From Methylocystaceae bacterium (GTDB lineage: Bacteria; Pseudomonadota; Alphaproteobacteria; Rhodospirillales; Terasakiellaceae): a stretch of DNA of 32,912 nucleotides. Positions 18,138 to 27,897 of this stretch are shown one piece after another. The stretch is taken from the NCBI GenBank assembly GCA_013373265.1, contig JABXIC010000019.1, positions 1-32,912 of the forward strand. Direction: 5' to 3'. The notes below the pieces were generated by a model, which saw nothing but the letters and a program-made list of their open reading frames with translations, ran no database searches and had not been told where the DNA came from. Both the position numbers and the translations under genes were made by a program. Every line of letters starts with the position of its first letter. The first letter of the stretch is position 1.

Positions 18138-18863
18138 ATGTTGACACCGCAACAATACCAACTTTTGATGTTTCTGGAAAAGCGTCTTAAGGAAACAGGT
18201 GTTTCGCCTTCATATGATGAAATGAAAGACGCGATGGAGCTTAAATCCAAATCGGGTATTCACCGTTTGATTACCGGATTGGAAGAACGTGGCTTCATCC
18301 GCCGCCTGCCCCATAAGGCACGTGCGCTGGAAATTCTTAAATTGCCAGAGAACCAAGATCGCCTGGATGGCCCGTTGCGTTCTGATAACTCTAAAATCCA
18401 TGATTTGAATCTGCAAAAAAAGCAAGTCGGCGGGCTTGAAGGAGGACGTGGCAACAACACGGATGTTTTGCCTGATTCTGAAGCGGTTGAACTCCCTATG
18501 TTCGGGCGGATCGCTGCGGGTACACCGATTGAAGCTTTGCGTGACAATAGCGCCAGTGTGGATGTTCCGGCCAGTCTACTGGGATTGGGGGAACATTACG
18601 CGCTGGAAGTCGATGGGGACTCCATGATTGAGGCGGGGATTAATGATGGTGATACAGTCATTATTCAACGCTGCACAACAGCAGAAAACGGGGCCATTGT
18701 AGTGGCCTTGGTTGATCAGGAAGAAGCGACACTTAAAAAATTACGCCGTAAAGGTGGGTCTGTTGCGTTGGAACCTGCAAACAGAATGTATGAAACCCGC
18801 ATTTTTCCGCCAGAGCGGGTTAAAGTCCAAGGTCGCCTTGTTGGGTTGATCCGTAAATATTGA
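18138..18863 (+). CDS. lexA: SOS response repressor LexA
   Basis: Represses DNA-damage genes and self-cleaves when RecA is activated. The track begins at a TTG (18120); ATG 18138 gives [19 protein letters not shown], the standard LexA opening, with GAGGG 4-8 bases upstream, making 241 residues. The N-terminal winged helix-turn-helix reaches about residue 65. The linker is longer than in E. coli, as is usual in alphaproteobacteria. The cleavage site is Ala127-Gly128 in GRIAAGTP, with catalytic Ser162 (VDGDSMIE) and Lys200 (EATLKKLRR). It is autoregulated through the boxes just upstream and convergent with comEC, with 8 bases between stops. Confidence 0.97.
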   Translation: MLTPQQYQLLMFLEKRLKETGVSPSYDEMKDAMELKSKSGIHRLITGLEERGFIRRLPHKARALEILKLPENQDRLDGPLRSDNSKIHDLNLQKKQVGGLEGGRGNNTDVLPDSEAVELPMFGRIAAGTPIEALRDNSASVDVPASLLGLGEHYALEVDGDSMIEAGINDGDTVIIQRCTTAENGAIVVALVDQEEATLKKLRRKGGSVALEPANRMYETRIFPPERVKVQGRLVGLIRKY

Positions 18864-18871
18864 GAGATCAA

Positions 18872-20905
18872 TTACTGACCATAGACAGTCCAGGGTCGTG
18901 TTCCCCTCACATCTTTGAGGGTGATAATTTTAATCTGATGGTCTGTTAGATAAAGGGCGTGGGCTCCTTTTGTCATCATGTCATGGGCATCAATGATGCG
19001 TTTGGGGTGTGTACAGGCGCTGGGACTATCCAGTGGTGTGATTAGAATATCTGCTTTTTGGCAATCTTCTGGCAAAGCAAGCTGCTGTTGATTAAGAATA
19101 ATCTGTTGACCTGAAGGATGAAGGTAGCGACAGCCCAGAACATCACAGGGTATGGCCTCTTCAAATGAAACCGGGCTTTCATTTTCTTTGCCCCAGCCTC
19201 TGATCCAGTTATCACGCACATAAGAGGCATAGCGTAAATTTGAAACAAGAATGTGCCCCCGATTATCTTTGATAGCTGTCAGTTTACCATTTTGTGAGAT
19301 TAAGACGTCCGGTTGCTTGCCCATTAAAGTCAAAACAAGCCCCGTTGCGATGAATGCAGGGCCAGCCAGACGCAGTTTTGATCTGAGCAAAACCAATAAC
19401 AATCCTCCAAAGATCATAGGCAAAAAGGCGCTTACGGATATTGTTGGAACCGAAATTTGGGCAAATGGCAGGTTGGCGGTGTAATTGGCGATTAAAAGTA
19501 AAATATCTATGCCCCACCCCATGGGGATTAAGGCAATAGTCTCCCAGCCAAAAGGCATCAGCATCAAAGAGGCGATGCCGAGGGGCATAATCCAAAAAAC
19601 GGTTAAGGGAATGGCTAATAGATTGGACAAAATACCATAAAGCGCGATGCGGTTAAAATGATAGGCGGCAAAGGGCGTTGTGGCCAAAGACGCGATCAGG
19701 CTGGAGGTGAATATGCCTTTTATATAAGACGAAATTTTATTGGCGTTAAAATCTTTGACCCGACGTTCATAAAAGACGACCAAAGCGGTGACAGCGGCAA
19801 AGGAAAGTTGAAAACTGGCCCCGAGCACACTTTCGGGATTGACCAACAAAATACAAATGGCAGCCCAAGCCACAGTGCGCAACGATATGGCTTTGCGATC
19901 AAACAGCACCCCGATCAGTACAATGGATGTCATGATAAAGGCGCGCACGGTTGGAATGCTGGCCCCTGTAAGTAAGGTAAAGAGTAAGGCGCTGAAAATG
20001 GCGCAAACTGCCGCCCACTTTTTAATAGGGTATCTTAAGGCAATGGCAGGAATGCATGCGAGAAATAACCGAATGGTAAAAAAGGTTAAGGCCGATACAA
20101 GACCGATATGTAAACCCGATATGGCAAGCAAATGTGCCAAGCCAGCAGCTCTTACTATTTCATGCGTTTCATTGACAATAACTTGTTTGTGACCTGTAAG
20201 AAAGGCCACGGCCAAAGCGCGGATATCTTGTTGTTCTTTTTTTGGGAAAACAGCTTCAATCCGGTGGCGTATATCTTGTCTAAGGTCTTGAATATACCCC
20301 ATCATGCTTTTTTGTTGTGGTTCTGAAATGATTTTTATTGCCCCGTAGGAAAAGGCAATGGCGCCAATACCTTGAAAATAAGCGTGGCGTTGAAAATCAA
20401 AAGCTTGAGGACTTGCCGGTTGTGGAGTGGGTTTCAACATGGCCCGGGTTTCAATCCAATCCCCTGTTTTTAGAGCGTTATTTTCGCCATTCACATGTAA
20501 TCGTAGGCTTGTGGGGACCCAATCGGCCCGTAATCTAGTTATTTGCAAGTCTTTTAATATAATTTTAGTGGCGTCGGTGGTGGGGGTAATGGCCGCGATT
20601 CGCCCCTGAATAACTGCGGGACCAAAGCTTTGAGGCAGCATATTTGTATTCATTATGACGGTGCGTAATTGTGCCGAACTAAAACCAACGAATACTATGG
20701 ACAGTGCCAAAGTACTTAAGAATACAATGTAATAATTTCTTAAATAATACGTGGTCACACCACTTATAAATAGACAAGTTAAAGGGACACCTATAGGCAG
20801 TTCTATGGTCATACCAAAATAAACAGCTATTCCCACACCAAGTAGAACTGGAATCCATAAGAAAAAATGATCTTTTTCCAAACTTGAAAAAAGCTCAAAA
20901 ATCAT
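18872..20905 (-). CDS. comEC: ComEC/Rec2 family DNA-uptake channel protein
   Basis: A polytopic inner-membrane protein of the family that forms the channel for single-stranded DNA in natural transformation. Several N-terminal membrane segments (FFLWIPVLLGVGIAVYFG and following) precede a soluble OB-like region (IQGRIAAITPTTDATK). Next comes the competence domain with HLLAISGLHIGLVSALTFF and LLTGASIPTVRAFIM. The C-terminal part (about 170 residues) lacks a HxHxDH metallo-beta-lactamase motif, so this is the short-tail form. The start is uncertain: the reading frame is open to TTG 21004, with ATGs at 20995, 20944 and 20905 and no good Shine-Dalgarno sequence at any of them. 20905 is chosen because the protein then begins near the first helix. 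Competence itself is not demonstrated. Confidence 0.87.
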   Translation of the reverse strand: MIFELFSSLEKDHFFLWIPVLLGVGIAVYFGMTIELPIGVPLTCLFISGVTTYYLRNYYIVFLSTLALSIVFVGFSSAQLRTVIMNTNMLPQSFGPAVIQGRIAAITPTTDATKIILKDLQITRLRADWVPTSLRLHVNGENNALKTGDWIETRAMLKPTPQPASPQAFDFQRHAYFQGIGAIAFSYGAIKIISEPQQKSMMGYIQDLRQDIRHRIEAVFPKKEQQDIRALAVAFLTGHKQVIVNETHEIVRAAGLAHLLAISGLHIGLVSALTFFTIRLFLACIPAIALRYPIKKWAAVCAIFSALLFTLLTGASIPTVRAFIMTSIVLIGVLFDRKAISLRTVAWAAICILLVNPESVLGASFQLSFAAVTALVVFYERRVKDFNANKISSYIKGIFTSSLIASLATTPFAAYHFNRIALYGILSNLLAIPLTVFWIMPLGIASLMLMPFGWETIALIPMGWGIDILLLIANYTANLPFAQISVPTISVSAFLPMIFGGLLLVLLRSKLRLAGPAFIATGLVLTLMGKQPDVLISQNGKLTAIKDNRGHILVSNLRYASYVRDNWIRGWGKENESPVSFEEAIPCDVLGCRYLHPSGQQIILNQQQLALPEDCQKADILITPLDSPSACTHPKRIIDAHDMMTKGAHALYLTDHQIKIITLKDVRGTRPWTVYGQ

Positions 20906-21033
20906 TACTTTGCAAAGGCTTAATGTTTTTGAGTGAAAAATCATTACAAATTTTGACAAACCAATTAATGCACCGTTCTTTTTTATATGGTACATAACCG
21001 CCAACTAAGAAAACAACAAAGATTTTGGTCTCT

Positions 21034-22446
21034 ATGAGCGTAGTAACACGATTTGCCCCTTCCCCTACCGGTTACCTCCATATTGGAGGTGCGCGCACGG
21101 CGCTGTTTAACTGGTTATTCGCCCGCCATCATAACGGAAAATTCCTGTTGCGTATCGAAGATACTGACCGGGAACGTTCTACAGATGAAGCCGTTCAAAA
21201 GATTTACGATGGATTGAAGTGGTTGGATCTGGATTGGGATGGCGATGCCATTTCCCAGTTTGAACGTAAAGACCGTCATGCAGAGGTTGCTCAACAGCTT
21301 TTGGCTGAAGGCAAAGCCTATTACTGCTATTGCACACCTGAAGAATTGACCGAGATGCGTGAAAAAGCCCGCGCAGAAGGTCGTACGGTCGCTTATGATA
21401 GACGTTGGCGCGATAGTGATGCAACACCGCCTGAAGGCATCAAACCAGTTATCCGCTTGAAAGCCCCGCTTGATGGTGAAACTGTTGTTGAAGATAGTGT
21501 TCAAGGTAAAGTCACTGTATCTAATGATAAGATCGATGATATGGTGCTGATGCGCGGCGATGGCACACCGACTTATATGTTGGCGGTTGTGGTGGATGAC
21601 CATGATATGGGCGTAACCCATGCCATTCGTGGTGATGACCATTTGACCAACACCTTTAGACAAAAAGTTATTTATGACGCAATGGGTTGGCAAACACCAC
21701 AATTTGCCCATATTCCTTTGATACATGGTGCTGATGGAAAGAAACTGTCAAAACGTCATGGCGCTCTGGCAGCAGATAGCTATCGCGATGAAGGCTTCTT
21801 GCCGGAAGCCATGTGCAATTATTTACTGCGTTTGGGCTGGGGTCATGGGGATGATGAATTTATTCCGCGTGATAAGGCGATTGAATGGTTTGATCTTAAC
21901 GGGATTGGCAAAGCCCCAGCGCGGTTTGATACGGCAAAACTGACTGCTTTGAATTTTGATTATATGAGACAGGCCGAAGACAGCCGTCTCGTTGACTTGG
22001 TTTTTCCGCTCATTGAACAACAATTGGGCGATGATATGAATAAAGACGGGAAAGACTGGCTGTTGGCTGGTATGCCCGGGTTGAAAGATCGTGCGAAAAC
22101 TTTGTTGGAATTGGCGACAAGTGCAAGCTTTTATCTACGCACCCTGCCCTTCACCTATGACGACAAAGCTTTGAAACTTATGAATAAAGGCAACGCGAAA
22201 GAACTTTTAGATAAGTTTGTCGCCTGTCTTGAAACTGTGACCGACTGGTCACAGGAAAACCTTGAAAATGCCGCCCAATCCCTTGCGCAAGCAGAGGAAG
22301 TGGGGCTGGGCAAAGTTGCTCAACCTGTTCGGGTTGCTTTGACAGGTTCTACGGTATCGCCGTCTGTTTTTGAAGTTATGGCCGTTTTGGGCCGTGAAGA
22401 AACGGTACGACGCTTAACGACTGGACCTGCCAATCAGGGAGAATAA
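21034..22446 (+). CDS. gltX: Glutamyl-tRNA synthetase
   Basis: Charges tRNA with glutamate; class I synthetase. ATG 21034 ([20 protein letters not shown]) replaces the TTG 21025 of the track, giving 470 residues. Signatures are the HIGH-type [14 protein letters not shown], the KMSKS-type [10 protein letters not shown], and a C-terminal anticodon-binding half. Alphaproteobacteria often have two GltX copies, sometimes with one tuned to tRNA-Gln; which one this is cannot be told. No strong promoter was found; TTGACA at 20953-20958 lacks a good -10. It is divergent from comEC and followed by gltA. Confidence 0.96.
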   Translation: MSVVTRFAPSPTGYLHIGGARTALFNWLFARHHNGKFLLRIEDTDRERSTDEAVQKIYDGLKWLDLDWDGDAISQFERKDRHAEVAQQLLAEGKAYYCYCTPEELTEMREKARAEGRTVAYDRRWRDSDATPPEGIKPVIRLKAPLDGETVVEDSVQGKVTVSNDKIDDMVLMRGDGTPTYMLAVVVDDHDMGVTHAIRGDDHLTNTFRQKVIYDAMGWQTPQFAHIPLIHGADGKKLSKRHGALAADSYRDEGFLPEAMCNYLLRLGWGHGDDEFIPRDKAIEWFDLNGIGKAPARFDTAKLTALNFDYMRQAEDSRLVDLVFPLIEQQLGDDMNKDGKDWLLAGMPGLKDRAKTLLELATSASFYLRTLPFTYDDKALKLMNKGNAKELLDKFVACLETVTDWSQENLENAAQSLAQAEEVGLGKVAQPVRVALTGSTVSPSVFEVMAVLGREETVRRLTTGPANQGE

Positions 22447-22512
22447 TTGTTTTTTTGACTAACAAGCAGTATTGTCTGCACAACTATTTAAAATGTTATG
22501 TCAGTTCACCTT

Positions 22513-22536
22513 GTGTCAAACAATTCAGTCTGACAC
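22513..22536. promoter_or_regulatory. Inverted repeat before gltA
   Basis: GTGTCA and TGACAC are perfect 6-base arms separated by 12 bases, about 25-45 bases before the gltA ATG in the 112-base gap after gltX. This could be an operator or part of the 5' leader. No convincing -35/-10 pair was found nearby. Confidence 0.3.
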
Positions 22537-22558
22537 GTTTCTTTAAGGGGATGTCTCT

Positions 22559-23857
22559 ATGAGTTCTAAGAAGTCCTTTACACTTACCGATAATGAAGCT
22601 GGTAAGTCATATGAATTGCCGGTTTTGGAATCTTCCGTCGGCCCTGATGTTGTAGATGTACGTAAATTCTATGCTGAAACAGATCACTTTACTTATGATC
22701 CGGGCTTTACATCTACCGGTTCTTGTGAATCTAAAATCTCCTTCATCGACGGTGATAAAGGTATTTTGCAACACCGTGGTTATTCAATTGAAGATTTGGC
22801 TGAAAACTGCGACTTCATGGAAGTTGCTTATCTGTTGCTGAAAGGCGACTTGCCCGATCTGGACGATAAAGCGAAATTCGAAAAAGATATCACCATGCAC
22901 ACAATGGTGCATGAACAACTGCATAAATTTTATGACGGTTTCCGTCGTGATGCGCATCCGATGGCGATCATGTGCGGTGTTGTTGGCGCGTTGTCTGCTT
23001 TCTATCATGACTCTTTGGACATCAACGATCCGCACCAACGCATGGTTGCTTCTTATCGCTTGATCGCAAAAATGCCGACATTGGCGGCTTGGGCCTATAA
23101 ATATTCTATGGGTCAACCCTTCATGTATCCGCGTAACGATCTGCGTTATGCAGAAGACTTCCTGCACATGATGTTTGCTGTGCCTTGTGAAGAATATAAA
23201 GTCAGCCCAGTCTTGGCTAAAGCTATGGACCGTATTCTTATTTTGCATGCTGACCACGAACAAAACGCGTCTACATCTACAGTTCGTTTGGCGGGCTCTT
23301 CCGGGGCCAACCCGTTTGCTTGTATCGCTTCTGGTATTGCATGTTTGTGGGGCCCGGCGCATGGTGGTGCGAACGAAGCCGTTCTTAACATGTTGCAAGA
23401 AATCGGCACACCAGATCGTGTTGGTGAATTTGTTACCAAAGCAAAAGATAAGAATGATCCGTTCCGTCTCATGGGCTTTGGTCACCGCGTTTACAAAAAC
23501 TTCGACCCGCGTGCGAAAATCATGGCAAAAACGTGCCATGAAGTTCTTGGAGAACTGGGCATCAAAGACGAGCCGTTGCTTGAAATCGCGATGCAGCTTG
23601 AGAAGATCGCTTTGGAAGATGATTACTTCATCGAGAAGAAACTCTATCCGAACGTTGACTTCTATTCAGGCATTATACTGAAAGCTATGGGTATTCCGAC
23701 TTCTATGTTTACTGTTCTGTTCGCTCTGGCCCGTACAACGGGTTGGGTTGCACAATGGAACGAGATGATCGAAGACCCGAGCCAACGTATTGGCCGTCCG
23801 CGTCAGCTCTACACAGGTGAAGTTGATCGTAAGTTTGTGCCGATTCATCAGCGCTAA
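22559..23857 (+). CDS. gltA: Citrate synthase (type II)
   Basis: Condenses acetyl-CoA and oxaloacetate to citrate, entry to the TCA cycle. The 432 residues match the large hexameric bacterial type. Visible are the N-terminal beta region, [19 protein letters not shown], the active-site blocks [27 protein letters not shown] and [14 protein letters not shown], and the catalytic Asp in VDFYSG. AAGGGG lies 8 bases before ATG. Codon choice looks biased as in a highly expressed gene. A long 251-residue antisense ORF across it is a shadow. Confidence 0.98.
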   Translation: MSSKKSFTLTDNEAGKSYELPVLESSVGPDVVDVRKFYAETDHFTYDPGFTSTGSCESKISFIDGDKGILQHRGYSIEDLAENCDFMEVAYLLLKGDLPDLDDKAKFEKDITMHTMVHEQLHKFYDGFRRDAHPMAIMCGVVGALSAFYHDSLDINDPHQRMVASYRLIAKMPTLAAWAYKYSMGQPFMYPRNDLRYAEDFLHMMFAVPCEEYKVSPVLAKAMDRILILHADHEQNASTSTVRLAGSSGANPFACIASGIACLWGPAHGGANEAVLNMLQEIGTPDRVGEFVTKAKDKNDPFRLMGFGHRVYKNFDPRAKIMAKTCHEVLGELGIKDEPLLEIAMQLEKIALEDDYFIEKKLYPNVDFYSGIILKAMGIPTSMFTVLFALARTTGWVAQWNEMIEDPSQRIGRPRQLYTGEVDRKFVPIHQR

Positions 23858-23883
23858 GCTTGCGAACAGCCTTTCGCTTTTAC

Positions 23884-23919
23884 AAAAAGCTGTGTGAGGA
23901 TTTCCTCTCACAGCTTTTT
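23884..23919. terminator. Bidirectional terminator between gltA and lysE-like gene
   Basis: AAAAAGCTGTGTGAGGA and TCCTCTCACAGCTTTTT form a 17-base stem with one T-T mismatch and a run of six T on the plus strand. The five A at the left arm supply a T run on the minus strand. It lies between the convergent stops of gltA and the LysE-like gene. Confidence 0.88.
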
Positions 23920-23925
23920 TGTTGT

Positions 23926-24528
23926 CTAGTTTTTGAAAATGAGACTTAAAGCTACGTACCACATAACTACAGCTGCAGATGCATCAATGACTTTCCAGGT
24001 AACGGGACGGGCTAAATAAGGTGAGGCCCAAGCAGCCCCCAAAGAGATGGTGAAAAACCAGATAAAGCTGGCAGTAATGGCCCCACAGGCAAATAAGGGG
24101 CGCAAGCCATCGTTAAACTGTAAAGATATGCCACCAAGTAGCACAACTGTATCAAGATAGACATGGGGGTTGAGCAAAGTTATCGCCAATGTGGTGAGTA
24201 GAACTTTTTTCTTATTTGTGTGGTCTATATTCTTTTTAGACAGTTGATGGTCTGTTAGTAAGTTGTTGAAATTCTTAAAGCCATACCAGATAAGAAACGC
24301 TGCCCCACCCCAACGCATGACTTCAATTAATAAGGGGGACTGGGCAATAAAGGCACCAAGGCCCATCACGCCGATGATGATCAATACGGCATCACACAAA
24401 GCACAAAGAAAGGCGATACTGATATGGTGGTTCTTGCGCAAGCCTTGTGCAAGGACAAACGCATTTTGTGCACCGATGGCAATGATCAGGCTTGCACCAA
24501 TACCCATACCACTCAAAAATGCGTTCAT
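23926..24528 (-). CDS. LysE/ArgO family amino-acid exporter
   Basis: A 200-residue inner-membrane protein with about six hydrophobic segments and the family opening GIGASLIIAIGAQNAFVLAQGL; the LNPHVYLDTVVLLG block is also typical of LysE/ArgO. Members export lysine or arginine. It is divergent from an ArgP/LysG-type regulator across 105 bases, the classic lysE-lysG arrangement, so basic amino acid export under that regulator is the best inference. GAGGG just before the ATG supports the start. Confidence 0.9.
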   Translation of the reverse strand: MNAFLSGMGIGASLIIAIGAQNAFVLAQGLRKNHHISIAFLCALCDAVLIIIGVMGLGAFIAQSPLLIEVMRWGGAAFLIWYGFKNFNNLLTDHQLSKKNIDHTNKKKVLLTTLAITLLNPHVYLDTVVLLGGISLQFNDGLRPLFACGAITASFIWFFTISLGAAWASPYLARPVTWKVIDASAAVVMWYVALSLIFKN

Positions 24529-24633
24529 TGTCCCTCACTGCTGGTAAACGTTGGAAAAGTGAAGGGAGTATGATAAAGAATAACGATAAAAGGAACTAAA
24601 TAATCCTAAAACAATATTAGAAGAGCTTATAGC

Positions 24634-25524
24634 ATGTTGGATTACAAATTGGTTGAGGCAGTCTCTGCCGTTATTCGTCTTGGATCGTTTGAAAAAGCAG
24701 CACAAGAACTGGGGATGACGCAATCTGCGATTTCTCAACGCATCAAATTATTGGAAGAACGCGTGGCCCAGCCACTTGTTGTGCGATCCAAACCGATCAA
24801 GGCAACAGATGCCGGGGCGCGTCTTTATCGTCACTACCAACATGTAAATATGCTGGAACAGGAAATCTTAACAGATTTGCCTGATGGGTCTGGTGAACAT
24901 TTTCGCCGTGTTGCCTTGGCGGTGAATGCAGATAGTCTGGCGACCTGGTTTGTCCGTGTGGCTGAAGTGCTGTTTCTTGATTATGCGTTACTTGTTGATA
25001 TTTCTGCTGCTGATGAAACCCGCACATTAGATCTATTGAAACAAGGTACGGTTATGGCGGCGATTAGTACACAGGATAAACGTATTCAAGGCTGTAAAGT
25101 CTCTACCCTTGGGGCAATGCGCTATATTCCGGTGGCAAGACCGGACTTTATTTTACGTTATTTTCCCGAAGGCGTAACGCCAAGTGCCTTGAAAAAGGCA
25201 CCGGCTGTTGTCTTTGGGCGTGATGATGAATTACACCAGAAATTTTTGAAACAACATTACCGAATTTCAGCCGGTGAATTTCCCGCCCATGTGGTGCCTT
25301 CATCTGAAGGCTTTGTCAATGTGACGCGCACTGGTATGGCTTATGCCCTTGTACCTGAAAACCAAGTTCGTCCTTATCTTGAAAATGGGGAGCTGGTTAG
25401 AATTTGTGACAAAGAAGTGTTGCGACCGCTCTATCTTCATTCTCACAACATCGACAGCAGTATTTTAAAGTCTGTTGTGGATATGACGAGAGCGATCGCA
25501 CAGATGGAATTGGCAAAGGTTTAG
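24634..25524 (+). CDS. LysR-family regulator, ArgP/LysG (IciA) type
   Basis: A 296-residue LysR-type activator. The N-terminal winged helix-turn-helix reads SFEKAAQELGMTQSAISQRIKLLEE, followed by QPLVVRSKPIKATDAGARLYRHYQHV, which is ArgP-like, and a C-terminal effector-binding domain. Family members sense lysine or arginine and activate a divergent exporter gene; the neighbour is exactly such a gene. AGAAGAG lies about 8 bases upstream of ATG. Its TAG overlaps the convergent gloA stop by four bases. Confidence 0.9.
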   Translation: MLDYKLVEAVSAVIRLGSFEKAAQELGMTQSAISQRIKLLEERVAQPLVVRSKPIKATDAGARLYRHYQHVNMLEQEILTDLPDGSGEHFRRVALAVNADSLATWFVRVAEVLFLDYALLVDISAADETRTLDLLKQGTVMAAISTQDKRIQGCKVSTLGAMRYIPVARPDFILRYFPEGVTPSALKKAPAVVFGRDDELHQKFLKQHYRISAGEFPAHVVPSSEGFVNVTRTGMAYALVPENQVRPYLENGELVRICDKEVLRPLYLHSHNIDSSILKSVVDMTRAIAQMELAKV

Positions 25525-25919
25525 CTTTTGCGTTCAATCAATTCAATTTTATAACCGTCAGGGTCCTCGATAAAGGCAATGACGGTTGTACCATGTTTCA
25601 TGGGGCCAGGTTCGCGCACGATTTTTGCGCCAACAGCGCGCAGGTCATCACAGGTTTTATAGATATCAGGCACGCCTAATGCCAAATGACCAAAGCCATT
25701 TCCGATATCATAAGGTTCAGCTTGATCCCAGTTATGGGTGAGCTCAATAACCGTATTGTCTTTTTCTTCCCCGTAACCGACAAAAGCTAAAGTAAACTTA
25801 CCATCGGGAAAGTCGTTTTTGCGCAGCACTTTCATGCCCAAAATTTCTGTATAGAATGAGATTGATTTATCAAGATCAAAGACGCGAATCATGGTATGGA
25901 GAAAACGAAAATCGGACAT
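25521..25919 (-). CDS. gloA: Lactoylglutathione lyase (glyoxalase I)
   Basis: Isomerises the methylglyoxal-glutathione adduct to lactoylglutathione; cytoplasmic metal enzyme. The 132 residues are typical. The expected four metal ligands are present: His8 (FLHTMIRV), Glu59 (VIELTHNW), His78 (GFGHLAL) and Glu126 (YKIELIE). The ATG lies one base past the lpxB stop, so it is probably the last gene of the lipid A operon. The 3' end overlaps the convergent ArgP-like gene by four bases. Confidence 0.95.
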   Translation of the reverse strand: MSDFRFLHTMIRVFDLDKSISFYTEILGMKVLRKNDFPDGKFTLAFVGYGEEKDNTVIELTHNWDQAEPYDIGNGFGHLALGVPDIYKTCDDLRAVGAKIVREPGPMKHGTTVIAFIEDPDGYKIELIERKS

Positions 25920-25920
25920 A

Positions 25921-27081
25921 TTATTTACCTTTTTCTATGATGGAGAGAACACAAGCTGCGGCACGTTCACTTGGGAGAAGCTCTTCCCCCTGCCCCAACA
26001 TCTGCATGGCAGATTCAAGTGCTTGAATATGGTCTGAGTTGGATTGTCCCTGTTCAAGAATCTTGACGATTTCATGATATATTCTATCAACATTACAATC
26101 ATCTTGTATCAGTTCCGGCATAATCTCTTGATTATGTAAGAGATTGACAATACTGGCATATTTAACTTTGATCAGGCGTTTTGCCAGCCAATGTGTCATT
26201 TTTTTCAAGCGATAGGTAATGACGGTGGGTGTTTGTGCCAAGGCCAGCTCTAAACTGACCGTACCGGACGCTGCCAAGGCAACATCAGCCGCTTTAAAGG
26301 CCCCAAACTTTTCACTTTCACCTTCAACGACAAGGACAGGCAACTCCCACGACAGCGTGTCTTCTTTGACATATTGTGCCACTGTAGCAACAGTCGGTAG
26401 AACGATCCTGAGTGTTGGGTAATTGTTTTTAAGTTTTTGTGCGACCTGTTTGAAAATTGGCAGTAACTGTGATGTTTCACTTTGACGACTGCCTGGTAAG
26501 ACACAAAGAACAGGCACGTCGGCAGGTATCCCGTGGAATGCTTTAAACTGGTCGCCGTTGGCCAATTCAATCCCGCTTTCAATTACACTGTGACCCACAA
26601 ATGTTGCGCTGAGCCCTTCTTTTTCAAAGTAAGGCGGCTCAAACGGTAGCAACACCATGAGATGGTCAAGAAATTGTGCAATTTTTTTGGCACGTCCTGG
26701 TTTCCACGCCCAAACGGTTGGGGCGACATAATGGATTAATGGGATTGAACTGTCTTTTAATTGTTTAGCCACCCGAAAAGTAAAGCCCGGCGCATCTATG
26801 GTGATGAGACAGTCAGGCTTTTGTTTGCGAACGTCATTGATCGTTTGTTTAATGCGTTTAAGTAGTTTGGGAATGTGTGGAAGAATTTCGGCAAGTCCCA
26901 TAATGCTCAGTTCACGCATAGGAAACAGGCTGTTTAGGCCTTCTGCTTCCATATGCGGGCCGCCAATCCCGATAAAGTCTATTTCACCATCATATTGATT
27001 TTTCATCGCTTTCATCAAGCGACCGCCCAACAGATCACCAGAAGGTTCCCCTGCGATAATATATACCCGGCGTTTAATCAT
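25921..27081 (-). CDS. lpxB: Lipid-A-disaccharide synthase
   Basis: Joins UDP-2,3-diacylglucosamine and lipid X into the lipid A disaccharide at the inner face of the inner membrane; glycosyltransferase family 19. ATG 27081 (MIKRRVYIIAGEPSGDLLG) gives 386 residues; the track start at 27144 lies inside lpxI and adds unrelated sequence. Landmarks are GEPSGDLLGGRLM, YVAPTVWAWKPGRAKKI, LPFEPPYF, VLPGSRQSE and ALAASGTVSLELAL. It overlaps the lpxI end by 8 bases with GGGA upstream, consistent with coupling. Confidence 0.96.
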   Translation of the reverse strand: MIKRRVYIIAGEPSGDLLGGRLMKAMKNQYDGEIDFIGIGGPHMEAEGLNSLFPMRELSIMGLAEILPHIPKLLKRIKQTINDVRKQKPDCLITIDAPGFTFRVAKQLKDSSIPLIHYVAPTVWAWKPGRAKKIAQFLDHLMVLLPFEPPYFEKEGLSATFVGHSVIESGIELANGDQFKAFHGIPADVPVLCVLPGSRQSETSQLLPIFKQVAQKLKNNYPTLRIVLPTVATVAQYVKEDTLSWELPVLVVEGESEKFGAFKAADVALAASGTVSLELALAQTPTVITYRLKKMTHWLAKRLIKVKYASIVNLLHNQEIMPELIQDDCNVDRIYHEIVKILEQGQSNSDHIQALESAMQMLGQGEELLPSERAAACVLSIIEKGK

Positions 27082-27892
27082 TGTTGATCCCAACAATAAA
27101 AAGGCCGAGTTTGTCTGCTTTGGCAATGACACCCTCAAGGTCAACTATGATGGATCCGTTTGCTTCGACAGCTAATCCGCGTAAGCCTGCACGATGTGCG
27201 TTTTCTACCGTTTTAACACCAATGGTGGGTAGGTCTGCGCGTTGTTCCTGATCTGGTTTTTTAGCTTTGACAAGAACGCCGCCAGGGCCTTCACGTTTAA
27301 TCTCGGCACAACGTTCCAGCATTTTATCTGTGCCCTCAATCGCTTCTACAGCAAGGACCAAACCGTCTTGGACAACGCAGGCCTGTCCGATATCCAGACG
27401 ACCGATACCATGGGCGATTTTAAAGGCTTTCTCTATATCCGATTGTGCCCGTTCATCCGGTTGATGTTTCCCTAAAATGCCTTCAGGGGCCAACAAGTCA
27501 GTTAAAATTTCATGTGCGCCAATCACTTTGAAACCTTCTTCTTCCAAGGCGACAATGACACGAGACAGCAATCCATCATCACCAAAAGCCCCTGCCCCAG
27601 TTTTTGCCAAAAATTTAAGGGTCCATCCATCAGGGCGCATGGCAGCGAGAGAGGGTCTTTTGATCCGTCCGGCCATCAACAAGGTTGTGACCTTTTGTTC
27701 TTTTAAAATGGAAAGCGTTTTACCCGCAGCACCTAAGCGCACCCAATCATGGGGGTGACCTTCAACAAGATCTGGGTCAGTTTGATCATGGAACGCAATA
27801 ATATGAAAAAGGCGACCATCTTTAACGCATTGATCGATGATGCGTTTTGGAAGATCGCCCCGTCCGGCTAAAAGTCCGATTTTTTCAGCCAT
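27074..27892 (-). CDS. lpxI: UDP-2,3-diacylglucosamine diphosphatase LpxI
   Basis: Hydrolyses UDP-2,3-diacylglucosamine to lipid X and UMP, the step done by LpxH in E. coli; LpxI is the usual alphaproteobacterial enzyme. ATG 27892 gives MAEKIGLLAGRGDLPKRII and 272 residues; the track TTG at 27913 overlaps lpxA. Conserved stretches are LLMAGRIKRPSL, LLSRVIVALEEEGF, VIGAHEIL and LPTIGVKTVENA. It sits 5 bases after lpxA and before lpxB, the expected pathway order. Confidence 0.94.
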   Translation of the reverse strand: MAEKIGLLAGRGDLPKRIIDQCVKDGRLFHIIAFHDQTDPDLVEGHPHDWVRLGAAGKTLSILKEQKVTTLLMAGRIKRPSLAAMRPDGWTLKFLAKTGAGAFGDDGLLSRVIVALEEEGFKVIGAHEILTDLLAPEGILGKHQPDERAQSDIEKAFKIAHGIGRLDIGQACVVQDGLVLAVEAIEGTDKMLERCAEIKREGPGGVLVKAKKPDQEQRADLPTIGVKTVENAHRAGLRGLAVEANGSIIVDLEGVIAKADKLGLFIVGINND

Positions 27893-27897
27893 ATCGT

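Noticed and set aside
20953-20981. TTGACA upstream of gltX as a -35 box
   Set aside because: The 17-base position gives TTCTTT, a poor -10, so no promoter feature was called.
21115-21726. 203-residue ORF antisense to gltX
   Set aside because: Fully opposite a certain glutamyl-tRNA synthetase; no recognisable motif.
22784-23539. 251-residue ORF antisense to citrate synthase
   Set aside because: It lies fully inside gltA on the other strand; the protein is Cys/His/Arg-rich with no family resemblance, a shadow of codon bias.
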